A DNA stretch of 64,000 nt, from NCBI GenBank assembly GCA_964498585.1, contig CAZCHH010000004.1, positions 1-64,000 on the forward strand, given 5' to 3'. This DNA is from JAAYJM01 sp964498585. Lineage in GTDB: Bacteria; Bacteroidota; Ignavibacteria; Kapaibacteriales; UBA2268. The notes under the pieces were generated by a model. That model worked only from the letters and a program-made list of their open reading frames with translations. It ran no database searches and had not been told where the DNA came from. Shown one piece after another: positions 15,580 to 23,253 of this stretch. The translations under genes and the position numbers were made by a program. The stretch's first letter is position 1, and the number at the start of each line of letters is the position of its first letter.

Positions 15580-16144
15580 AGTAAACGATTTTGTAGTTTT
15601 GACTGAAAAGCATAATGATTTAGCTGTTAATTCTGTGGGATTTGTCAAGGAAATCAAGAGAACTAAAGCAAAAGTGTTTTTCATTGGTAAAATGAAAGAA
15701 GTTGAAATTGTTATGTCCAAAATAAAATTTCTTGACGTTACAAAGACTGGCAAACCGCACAAGTATAAAATTTGTAATGTATGTCATATCCTTAAAGAAG
15801 ATTACAAGGATTTCGACATTAATCAAACTGACGCTTTGGGGCGAAAAACAACACGACCTACTTGCACAGAATGCAGAAAATCAATTGACGGCAAGGCATT
15901 AAAAAATTCTGAAAAGAAAAGAATGGATGTAGAAAAACCCGAAATATTTTTTGTTTGCCCGATATGTAAAAAAGCATCAATACCCGGCGTTACTGCTAAT
16001 CTGGTAATTGACCACGACCATACTACTGGAAATGCAAGAACATGGATTTGTGATAGCTGCAATACCGGACTTGGGCGATTCAAAGACAACATTGAATTTC
16101 TGGAAGAAGCGATAAAATACTTAAAAAAATATCAAAGTAGCTGA
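15572..16144 (+). CDS. HNH restriction endonuclease, Hpy99I-like
   Basis: A 190-residue protein. An SH3-like N-terminal half (residues 1-55, DFVVLTEKHNDL) is followed by a zinc ribbon with C68, C71, C98 and C101, and a His-Me-finger core with C129, C132, C160 and C163. VIDHDHTTGNARTWICDSCN holds D147, H148 and N164. From memory, Hpy99I (CGWCG) has the same two zinc ribbons and D148/H149/N165, so the catalytic layout fits. The target here is unknown. The start ATG 15572 lies within the controller gene's end. The gene ends in a 13-bp tail-to-tail overlap with the methylase on the other strand. Confidence 0.8.
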   Translation: MIKVNDFVVLTEKHNDLAVNSVGFVKEIKRTKAKVFFIGKMKEVEIVMSKIKFLDVTKTGKPHKYKICNVCHILKEDYKDFDINQTDALGRKTTRPTCTECRKSIDGKALKNSEKKRMDVEKPEIFFVCPICKKASIPGVTANLVIDHDHTTGNARTWICDSCNTGLGRFKDNIEFLEEAIKYLKKYQSS

Positions 16145-16926
16145 GGTGGTAGCATTGCTAATCTTTTAATTGATAAATCAGCATATTCTTTTGAAATTTC
16201 CATTCCGAGATAATTTCGATTATTCAGTTTAGCCATTTTACAGGTTGTTCCGGAACCACTCATTGGGTCGAAAACTAAATCACCTTCATTAGTCCAAGTT
16301 AATATATGGTCTTGTGCTAATTTTTCAGGGAAAATTGCTGTGTGCTGGAATGCAATTTTGTCGTTTGTAGAACCACCCAGACCAACTGCATAAGTCCAAA
16401 TGTTTGTCAATGTCTTTTCTTCTTTTAATTCTGCAACGACTTTTTTGTTAATTCCGTCTGCTTTTTTGTTTGTAACTAACTTTTCGAAACCGTGCCGTGC
16501 AGTTTTGGTTTTCAAAGGATTAAAAGTATTAACCTTTTCTTTTGAAAAAACGAACATAAATTCATAACAATTAGTGTAAGCATTAGAACGCATAAATGGG
16601 GTGTTTTTCTTTTGATAAATCATTACGTCGTGAACATTAAAGCCAACTTCTTGAAAATAAAGGCATTGTCTAAAGCTTGTCAGTGTGCGGTCGCCATTTT
16701 TAATTTTATCACCGACTACCCACACAACAACTCCGCCTTTTTTCATAACCCTAAATAATTCCGTTGCTATGTTTTCAAAATCAAAATGATAGCCATTATA
16801 GTTACGCAAATCGTCATACGGAGGCGATGTTACCACCAAATCTATACATTCATTCGGTAGTTCTTTCATCCCAAGAAGACAATCTACGTTGTAGATATTA
16901 TTTATTTCAAAATTTCCTAATTTCAT
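16132..16926 (-). CDS. DNA methyltransferase (N4-cytosine/N6-adenine, beta class)
   Basis: 264 residues. Catalytic motif IV is TSPPYDDL (SPPY at 34-37), and the SAM-binding FDPMSGSGTT block lies near 220-232, followed by LGMEIS. This order (motif IV before motif I) is the beta class; SPPY is commoner in m4C enzymes, while m6A is also possible. ATG 16926 is preferred: the TTG 15 bp upstream lies inside the TATATTTG -7 box and cannot be translated from that promoter. It is convergent with the HNH nuclease and is the likely protective partner of that system. Confidence 0.85.
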   Translation of the reverse strand: MKLGNFEINNIYNVDCLLGMKELPNECIDLVVTSPPYDDLRNYNGYHFDFENIATELFRVMKKGGVVVWVVGDKIKNGDRTLTSFRQCLYFQEVGFNVHDVMIYQKKNTPFMRSNAYTNCYEFMFVFSKEKVNTFNPLKTKTARHGFEKLVTNKKADGINKKVVAELKEEKTLTNIWTYAVGLGGSTNDKIAFQHTAIFPEKLAQDHILTWTNEGDLVFDPMSGSGTTCKMAKLNNRNYLGMEISKEYADLSIKRLAMLPPQLL

Positions 16927-16938
16927 AAGTTTTTTCTG

Positions 16939-16969
16939 CAAATATAATCTAATTATACGTTCTAATCAA
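16939..16969 (-). promoter_or_regulatory. Cassette promoter copy E (methyltransferase)
   Basis: TTG at 16969-16967, 20-nt spacer, TATATTTG at 16946-16939, only 13 nt from the box to the ATG at 16926. This implies a leader of a few bases or near-leaderless mRNA. TATAAT-CTA-ATTATA spans spacer and box. Confidence 0.75.
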
Positions 16970-17041
16970 GTTTTTATTATTTTTGGGAGGGGGGGGGTTA
17001 AGCTCTATGTTTTGTAAATTATTTTTGGTTAGCATTTCTAA

Positions 17042-18808
17042 CTAAAAAATTGATAATTGTTCTTTTTTTCTAGGATTTAATTCGATGATAAAGTTATCCC
17101 ATTCAGATAAACTAACATTCAATTCATATTTTTTATTAATAACATTCAATTGTTCTTCAATATCATTAACCGGTATTATTTGCGAAAGCTTTAATAGGTT
17201 GATACGCATTAGTATGTCTTTTGTAAAAATCCTTTTTGAGTCAGAGAATGTAATAGATTTGAGAAATTCCTCAGCAGTATATGAATTTAAAAGTAATATT
17301 GCAAAAACAGCATATTCAACTTTATCAAACCCAATAAAATAACAGGTATCATCAAGCATTACTGGTTTTTCATTTTGTGACATCACAAGCGTAAAATGAT
17401 ATGTTTTATAAAGTCCAGAAATTGCAACTTTATACGGTTTAAAAGAATAATCTCCGATACCAAAAATTGAAAATTGCGGCTTTCCTTTATATATGATTGA
17501 TTTTCTATTTTGAAAATATTCAATATTCTTTTTTAAATAGTTGTATGTATGTGGATAAGAATGCTGTATATATGCGGTTTCCTGTCCAACTCTTGTTTGG
17601 GTTACTATCGTATGTTTACGTGTATTTTTGATTACAGTATTTTTTAAATCTGAACTTTTCAGAAAACCAAAAACTAAATCTTCCTCAATTTTGATTTCTT
17701 CTGAAAGATTATTGATAAAATGTCCGTTTACTTTTTCTAATTCCATAATAGAGTTACAATCATGTTTTATTCCCTGCCTCCACTCAAATTGACACAAACC
17801 GTCAATATCCTTTGTTTTGCTGTAACGAGAAATATTTGAAACGAACTTAGATTCTACCCAGCCAAATTCAGATTTACGCTCCAAATTATTAAAATCATAT
17901 TCACTACATTTTGTATCTGGACTTGAGTTTAGCTGACAAAACAATAAAGATGCATCAACAGAAACGTTAAATTCTTTTTTGCTGTCAATACAGTATTTTT
18001 CTATTGTGTTTATGTTGTAATTCTTTTTCTTTTGGTCGAACACAATGTTTTTGATTACAATGTTTTTTACTAAAAGAGCTAAATTCCCGACACACTTTTG
18101 AAAGTTATCTAAGAGAGTTAAAGTAATAGATTCTGCAATGTCAAAATTTCCTTTGCCTGTCATTGCGTCCAAACCATTCTGATTTTTAATATTTGATTTC
18201 TTAGGTAAATTGGAAGAATTAAGCATTCCTAATTTGGAATTAGTAATCCAGGGTAAGTTACCGATTATCAAGATTTCCTCTTGAGAAAACAACTTTGATA
18301 TATTTTTAAAATCAAATTCAAAAACGCTTTGGTGAGTTATAAAGATTTCTGGTTTTGATATGTTCTGGTTTGTAAGAAAAAAATCAAGAATATTAAATTT
18401 GGTTTCCCAAACGTAAGGTTTATAAATCTCTATTCCGTAAACCTTGTTAATTGAAGTAAAATGTGAAAGTGATGCTAAAATAAAATTACCTTTGCCGCAA
18501 GTTGGTTCAATTAAAATTTTAGGATTAATATTTTTATTTAATATAAGTTTAGCAATTCTATTAGCAAATTCTATATTTGTCTGAAAATCACCATATTCAG
18601 AACGGTCTGGTTCTGAAATAACATTTAATTTAGATTCACTAAATGAATTAACAATCGCTTGAAAATCATCATCGTTTTCAAAAAAAGATTTTATACCACA
18701 GATATCAATCAATTTTTGATTTGCAACTTCAAAAGAAGATATCTCATTTAAAATATTTCTTAAAAATGAGCTAACTTGAAAAGAAATATTTGCTTCAAAT
18801 ATTTTCAT
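17042..18808 (-). CDS. Eco57I-type DNA adenine methyltransferase
   Basis: 588 residues. The class I SAM fold has IEPTCGKGNFILASL as motif I (about residues 100-114) and IIGNLPWITN as motif IV (about 188-197), a variant of NPPY found in many N6-adenine methylases of type II systems. The C-terminal half has the target-recognition type of block (EWRQGIKHDCNSIMELEKVN and FSIFGIGDYSFKPYKVAISG). No nuclease partner is visible; the upstream neighbour is only a 40-residue gene tail that ends in a TAATG overlap with this ATG. It may protect DNA on its own, or be left from a broken R-M system. Confidence 0.8.
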   Translation of the reverse strand: MKIFEANISFQVSSFLRNILNEISSFEVANQKLIDICGIKSFFENDDDFQAIVNSFSESKLNVISEPDRSEYGDFQTNIEFANRIAKLILNKNINPKILIEPTCGKGNFILASLSHFTSINKVYGIEIYKPYVWETKFNILDFFLTNQNISKPEIFITHQSVFEFDFKNISKLFSQEEILIIGNLPWITNSKLGMLNSSNLPKKSNIKNQNGLDAMTGKGNFDIAESITLTLLDNFQKCVGNLALLVKNIVIKNIVFDQKKKNYNINTIEKYCIDSKKEFNVSVDASLLFCQLNSSPDTKCSEYDFNNLERKSEFGWVESKFVSNISRYSKTKDIDGLCQFEWRQGIKHDCNSIMELEKVNGHFINNLSEEIKIEEDLVFGFLKSSDLKNTVIKNTRKHTIVTQTRVGQETAYIQHSYPHTYNYLKKNIEYFQNRKSIIYKGKPQFSIFGIGDYSFKPYKVAISGLYKTYHFTLVMSQNEKPVMLDDTCYFIGFDKVEYAVFAILLLNSYTAEEFLKSITFSDSKRIFTKDILMRINLLKLSQIIPVNDIEEQLNVINKKYELNVSLSEWDNFIIELNPRKKEQLSIF

Positions 18809-18962
18809 TAAATGGTTACTTTATCAATTAGTTTAGAAATTCCCTCAACGTTTTCATTGAGAGCTACTATTCTCTGATATTGCAGTCGCCATTGCAAAGC
18901 GTTTGAAATTGTCAGATAGCCCACACATTTTCTTCTAAACGTAAAGTAAGTTTTAATTCCAT
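18808..18962 (-). pseudogene. Antitoxin fragment fused to an unknown gene tail
   Basis: ATG 18962 begins MELKLTLRLEE, matching the first 11 residues of the DUF6364 antitoxin at 14351, then reads ENVWAI and stops at 18912. In another frame the DNA continues openly as CVGYLTISNALQWRLQYQRI and ends KLIDKVTI at 18810, overlapping the methylase start by one base (TAATG). This looks like a recombination junction: a duplicated antitoxin start joined to the C-terminus of the gene that once preceded the methylase, perhaps its restriction partner. The identity of the lost gene is not known. Confidence 0.7.
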
Positions 18963-18986
18963 AATTCTTTTGCATTTATTTTTTTG

Positions 18987-19017
18987 CAAATATAATCTAA
19001 TTATACGTTCTAATCAA
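18987..19017 (-). promoter_or_regulatory. Cassette promoter copy F (remnant)
   Basis: TTG at 19017-19015, 20-nt spacer, TATATTTG at 18994-18987. It is intact though it now faces the truncated antitoxin; it can still drive the downstream Eco57I-type methylase. Confidence 0.75.
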
Positions 19018-19118
19018 GTTTTTATTATTTTGGAGAAGATGGGGGAATCGGTGAAAGGAGTTGGAAGAGTTGGATTTATTTTTATTAAAATTAATTGAAC
19101 AACAAAACCCCAAAAACA

Positions 19119-19442
19119 CTATCTAAGTTTGTTTATAAGTTGCCGTTTCTTTTCCAAATCATCTAATAAATCCTTTTCGGCATTCTTCTCCCATATAGGA
19201 TATGGTGCAAATATAGCATATAAAAATCTGTCTATTGAATAAATTGACAGTTTTAAATCATTACTATAATTAAGATCTAAACGCAACCTGAAATATTCTT
19301 CTCCTTCGTTTATTTCCTTGCCAAACAAATCAATATGTTTTTTTTGCGCTTTTTTCCTTTGCCATTGCATATTTGGCGAATAACAAATGTTTAACTTTCT
19401 AATTAAATCATTTATTTCATCATTTGTAAGAAAACTTTTCAT
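19119..19442 (-). CDS. Orphan 107-residue protein, paralogue 2
   Basis: A close paralogue of the 14494-14820 product (about 12 differences in 107 residues, mostly conservative). Same layout: N-terminal helix, basic WQRKKAQKKHIDLFGKEI patch, GEEYFRLRL, FLYAIFAPYP and a charged C-terminal helix. Retention of an intact frame in the otherwise decayed D2 segment suggests selection or a fairly recent duplication. Function is not recognised. Confidence 0.6.
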   Translation of the reverse strand: MKSFLTNDEINDLIRKLNICYSPNMQWQRKKAQKKHIDLFGKEINEGEEYFRLRLDLNYSNDLKLSIYSIDRFLYAIFAPYPIWEKNAEKDLLDDLEKKRQLINKLR

Positions 19443-19913
19443 TTAATTAATATTTATACATAAATCTTACATTGTCTATTAGATTACTATTTTGAAAAGA
19501 TTAATATCATCAATTAATCGAACAATTCATATTCCTGATAATATACATAGATAACTTATATATCTATATATTCTAATTACTTATTAATCCGTATAATATT
19601 TAATTTTACTCTATTTAAAATAATGCTTTCATTTACATATGACTTGTGAACAATAATAATTATGTCTAAATTATATATATTTTTTCTTTTAAACAAATAT
19701 AATTTATTTTTTATTATAAATGTAAGTGATTTATTGTAATTGTAAAATATATAGATATAGTATTATTAAATACAAGTATAGTATTCTTTTTATAAACAAT
19801 TATAAAATTTTCCCAATTTACCAATATTAATTCAATTATCGTTATTCTTTTAAGCAAATCTGCTAAGTTTTTATTAATTTTGTATTTTATATTTATTAAT
19901 AAGTTAGAAAAAT
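19443..19913. other. Intergenic region between orphan gene and leuS
   Basis: A 470-bp AT-rich spacer. The first ~260 bp are the end of duplication D2, with ATATATCTATATATTC-type runs. The last part holds the leuS promoter. No gene is seen. Confidence 0.55.
19875..19882 (+). promoter_or_regulatory. -7 box of leuS
   Basis: TAATTTTG, matching TAnnTTTG, lies 31 bp before the leuS ATG. The identical octamer stands 29-36 bp before proS, the phosphate operon and the DEAD helicase. No convincing -33 box is visible. Confidence 0.55.
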
Positions 19914-22463
19914 ATGGCATCGTATCCTTTTAAAGAAATTGAAATTAAATGGCAAAAGTATTGGTTAGAAAACAATATAAACAAAGTCGAAGACGATTAC
20001 TCAAAAAAGAAATATTACATCCTTGATATGTTCCCCTACCCAAGCGGTGCCGGGCTTCATATCGGACACCCTGAGGGCTATACTGCAACTGACATCATCG
20101 CCCGCTATAAGAAAATGAGCGGCTACAACGTTTTGCACCCGATGGGCTTCGATGCTTTTGGCTTGCCTACTGAACGCTACTGTATGGTCAAAGGGATTCA
20201 CCCGATTGAAGCAACAAGCATAAATATCGGCGTTTTCAAATACCAGTTGAATATGCTCGGACTTGGCTACGACTGGTCAAGAACTGTCAATACCACCGAA
20301 CCTAATTATTATAAATGGACTCAATGGATGTTTTTGCTCATTTATAATTCCTGGTTCGATGAAGAGCAAAACAGAGCAAGACATATTGACGAACTTCCAA
20401 TACCAGCCGATTTAACCGACAGAATAAAAAAAGAAAAATATAAAGACGAACATCGTTTAGCATATATAGCAATGATACCAGTTAATTGGTGCGAGGAACT
20501 GGGAACGGTGCTTGCAAATGAAGAATGCGACGAATGGCGGGAAAAAGGATATTCCGTGGAACGCAAGCCGATGCGTCAATGGATTCTGAAAATAACAAAA
20601 TATGCCCAACGTCTCTTGGACGATTTAGAACTCGTTGAATGGCCCTATTCTACAAAAGAAATGCAGAAAAACTGGATTGGCAGAAGCGTAGGTGCAGACG
20701 TAGTTTTCTCTGTTCAAAACAATAATCAAAAAATCACTGTTTTTACAACGCGTCCCGATACGATTTGCGGTGCTACTTATCTTGTGTTAGCTCCCGAAAA
20801 TCAACTTGTAGAGCAAATCACTACTGCAGAACAAAAACCACTCGTTGAAGAATACATTAAAACCTCATCACTTAAAAGCGATTTGGAACGAACGGAGCTA
20901 AGCAAAGTAAAAACCGGCGTATTCACTGGCAGCTATGCAATAAATCCAGCTACGCAGCAGCCCATTCCTATTTGGATAGCGGACTACGTGCTTGCTCATT
21001 ATGGAACTGGTGCTATTATGGCAGTTCCTGCTCACGATGAACGCGACTGGGCTTTCGCAAAACAATTTAATTTACCTATAATTAAAGTTGTTGAGCAAAA
21101 GGGAAGCAACACGGATATTGAAAAAGCAGCTTTTACCGATGAAGGCGTTTCAGTTAATTCAACTTACGATGATTTTTCAATTTCAGATTTGCCGACAGAA
21201 GAAGCAAAGCAAAAGACAATTTCCTGGCTCGAAGAAAAAGGAATTGGTGAAAGAAAAATTCAATTTAAATTAAGGGACTGGCTTTTTTCACGTCAGCGTT
21301 ACTGGGGCGAGCCGATTCCTATTATGTTCTTTGAAGACGGAACAAAGCGTGCTTTGGATTTAGACGAGCTTCCACTATTACTACCAGAAGTAACTGAGTT
21401 CAAGCCTGCAAAAACTGGAGAATCTCCTCTTGCAAACGTTCCGGAATGGGTTAATTTCATTGACAAAAAAACCGGAAAAAAAGCCCGCTTTGAAACAAAC
21501 ACGATGCCACAATGGGCGGGGTCTTGCTGGTATTATCTTCGCTATCTTGACCCGAATAACGATTCAGTTTTCTGCGACAAGGAAAAAGAAAAATACTGGA
21601 TGCAGCCAGAAGGAGTTGATTTATACGTTGGTGGCGCTGAGCATGCCGTCTTGCATTTGCTTTATGCTCGCTTTTGGCATAAAGTCCTTTTCGATTACGG
21701 CTATGTTTCCACTCTTGAACCATTTAAAAAGCTATTCCACCAGGGACTTATTCTTGGTGCAGATGGCAGAAAAATGTCGAAATCGCTCGGAAATGTAATT
21801 AATCCAGATGACGTGATTGAACTGCACGGTGCCGATTCACTTCGCATATTTGAAATGTTCCTTGGTCCATTGCAGGATTCTAAACCATGGTCTGAAACCG
21901 GCATTGAAGGTTCAAACCGCTTTCTTAACCGCGTTTGGCGTATGCTCGTAACCGAAGATGGCAAGCTTTCTGAAGAAGTTCAGGATATGCCAATGAATGC
22001 AGAACAGGAATTTATTTTACATTCAACAATTAAAAAAATTGGTGAAGACATAGAAGGAATGCGTTTCAATACTGCTATTGCCCAAATGATGATTTTTGTA
22101 AACGAATTTTATAAATACAAGCAAAAGCCACGCGAAGCAATGGAAAAGTTCGTATTGTGCTTAGCTCCGTTTGCACCACACATATCTGAAGAACTGTGGC
22201 ATTTGCTCGGACACAATGAATCTGTAACTTTGCAAAGCTATCCTATATTTGATGAGAAAAAAGCGGTTAAAAACCAAATTGAAATGGTCGTTCAGGTAAA
22301 CAGCAAAATCAGAGGGAAATTCCCCTGCGATTTGGATTTAACGCAGGAAGAAGTTGAAGCAAGAGCAAAAGAAGATGAAAAAGTGCAAAGCTATCTGGAA
22401 GGCAAGCAAATTAGGAAGGTGATTTTTGTGCAGAATAAAATCATTAATTTTATTGTCAGCTAA
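19914..22463 (+). CDS. leuS: Leucyl-tRNA synthetase
   Basis: A class I aminoacyl-tRNA synthetase of 849 residues that charges tRNA-Leu. The signature PYPSGAGLHIGHPEG includes HIGH at 49-52 and GRKMSKSLGN lies near 617-626. The CP1 editing domain (about 225-420) has TTRPDTICGATYLVLAPE and AVPAHDERDWAFA, the proofreading site. The C-terminal anticodon and VQVNSKIRGKFP regions are complete. Codon use is richer in G and C than in the neighbouring accessory genes, as expected for a core gene. It ends with a convergent hairpin before the glycosyltransferase. Confidence 0.97.
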   Translation: MASYPFKEIEIKWQKYWLENNINKVEDDYSKKKYYILDMFPYPSGAGLHIGHPEGYTATDIIARYKKMSGYNVLHPMGFDAFGLPTERYCMVKGIHPIEATSINIGVFKYQLNMLGLGYDWSRTVNTTEPNYYKWTQWMFLLIYNSWFDEEQNRARHIDELPIPADLTDRIKKEKYKDEHRLAYIAMIPVNWCEELGTVLANEECDEWREKGYSVERKPMRQWILKITKYAQRLLDDLELVEWPYSTKEMQKNWIGRSVGADVVFSVQNNNQKITVFTTRPDTICGATYLVLAPENQLVEQITTAEQKPLVEEYIKTSSLKSDLERTELSKVKTGVFTGSYAINPATQQPIPIWIADYVLAHYGTGAIMAVPAHDERDWAFAKQFNLPIIKVVEQKGSNTDIEKAAFTDEGVSVNSTYDDFSISDLPTEEAKQKTISWLEEKGIGERKIQFKLRDWLFSRQRYWGEPIPIMFFEDGTKRALDLDELPLLLPEVTEFKPAKTGESPLANVPEWVNFIDKKTGKKARFETNTMPQWAGSCWYYLRYLDPNNDSVFCDKEKEKYWMQPEGVDLYVGGAEHAVLHLLYARFWHKVLFDYGYVSTLEPFKKLFHQGLILGADGRKMSKSLGNVINPDDVIELHGADSLRIFEMFLGPLQDSKPWSETGIEGSNRFLNRVWRMLVTEDGKLSEEVQDMPMNAEQEFILHSTIKKIGEDIEGMRFNTAIAQMMIFVNEFYKYKQKPREAMEKFVLCLAPFAPHISEELWHLLGHNESVTLQSYPIFDEKKAVKNQIEMVVQVNSKIRGKFPCDLDLTQEEVEARAKEDEKVQSYLEGKQIRKVIFVQNKIINFIVS

Positions 22464-22510
22464 TGATTAATTGTTAATTATTAATTGTTAGGGATGAGTT
22501 GATTGTTTGA

Positions 22511-22545
22511 TTGTTATTCTGGCAGATGTCAGAATGACAATTTTT
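22511..22545. terminator. Hairpin between convergent leuS and glycosyltransferase
   Basis: TTGTTATTCTG / CAGAATGACAA form an 11-bp arm (one G-T) around a GCAGATGT-like loop, followed by a T run. It is both a likely terminator and a short relative of the GTCATTCTGGC...GCCAGAATGAC element. Confidence 0.55.
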
Positions 22546-22551
22546 ATAATT

Positions 22552-23253
22552 TCACTTATGCAATTTTTTTATTTTTATTAGTTCAAAAAACATACGGATA
22601 GAATCTTTAATCGGGTCAACTTTAGTTCTGTTGTCGTTATACCATTCCACAGCAACCTCTTCAATTTTATAGTCAAGTTTTCTGGCAAGAAAAAGGATTT
22701 CCACATCGAAGCTAAATCCATCAAGAGTTGCCTTTGAAAAAATGTCAATCGCAGCATTTTCTTTGAAGCCCTTGAATCCGCATTGAGTATCATTTATTCC
22801 TTTTAGCAAATAAAATTGGACAATTTGATTAAAGAAGCGCCCCATAAATTCACGGTAAAATGGCTGATGCTCTTTAATCAACGAATTATCTATTCCTCTT
22901 GAGCCGATACAAATATCAGCGCAGTTTTCGAGTGATTCTAATAATTTTTTTAGTTCGTAAATAGGAGTAGATAAATCAGCGTCTGTAAAAACGCGGAAGG
23001 TGCCGCTTGCTTCGAGCATACCTCTACGCACAGCAGCACCTTTCCCGAGATTTTTTGGTTGTTTAATGATTTTTACTTCGTTTTTTAATCTGCTAACTAC
23101 TTCGGCTGTTTTATCGTTTGAGCCATCGTCAACAACTATAACTTCATAGCTATAATTCTGTTTTGATAAGTATTCAAAAGCAGTTTCTAAAGATTTAGTA
23201 ATTCTAAACTCTTCGTTATACGCCGGAAAAATTAACGATAAAAATGGCTTCAT
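22552..23253 (-). CDS. Family 2 glycosyltransferase (polyprenyl-phosphate type)
   Basis: 233 residues, GT-A fold. The start LSLIFPAYNEEFRITKSLE, the VIVVDDGSNDKT nucleotide-binding motif, the FTDADLSTP metal site (DAD) and a GINDTQCGFKGF acceptor block resemble Alg5/dolichyl-phosphate glucosyltransferase-type enzymes, which load a sugar on a lipid carrier. There is no membrane helix, so it acts at the inner membrane face. Its ATG overlaps the stop of the DUF2723 membrane protein by ATGA. The pair suggests that this enzyme makes a polyprenyl-P-sugar that the DUF2723 protein then uses. Confidence 0.85.
   Translation of the reverse strand: MKPFLSLIFPAYNEEFRITKSLETAFEYLSKQNYSYEVIVVDDGSNDKTAEVVSRLKNEVKIIKQPKNLGKGAAVRRGMLEASGTFRVFTDADLSTPIYELKKLLESLENCADICIGSRGIDNSLIKEHQPFYREFMGRFFNQIVQFYLLKGINDTQCGFKGFKENAAIDIFSKATLDGFSFDVEILFLARKLDYKIEEVAVEWYNDNRTKVDPIKDSIRMFFELIKIKKLHK

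Larger units (their letters stand above)
18930..19700. repeat. Segmental duplication, copy D2
   Basis: It repeats the order of D1 (14330-15110): antitoxin start, cassette promoter, orphan gene, AT-rich upstream DNA. It is more decayed, as only 11 antitoxin codons are left. It ends just before the leuS promoter region, so it forms the right border of the accessory island. Confidence 0.7.

Noticed and set aside
16926..16941. Upstream TTG as methylase start
   Set aside because: That TTG is part of the TATATTTG -7 box shared by all six cassette promoters, so it lies outside the transcript.
21457..21964. Reading frames on the opposite strand of leuS
   Set aside because: They are shadows of leuS codons, with no independent motif or start signal.
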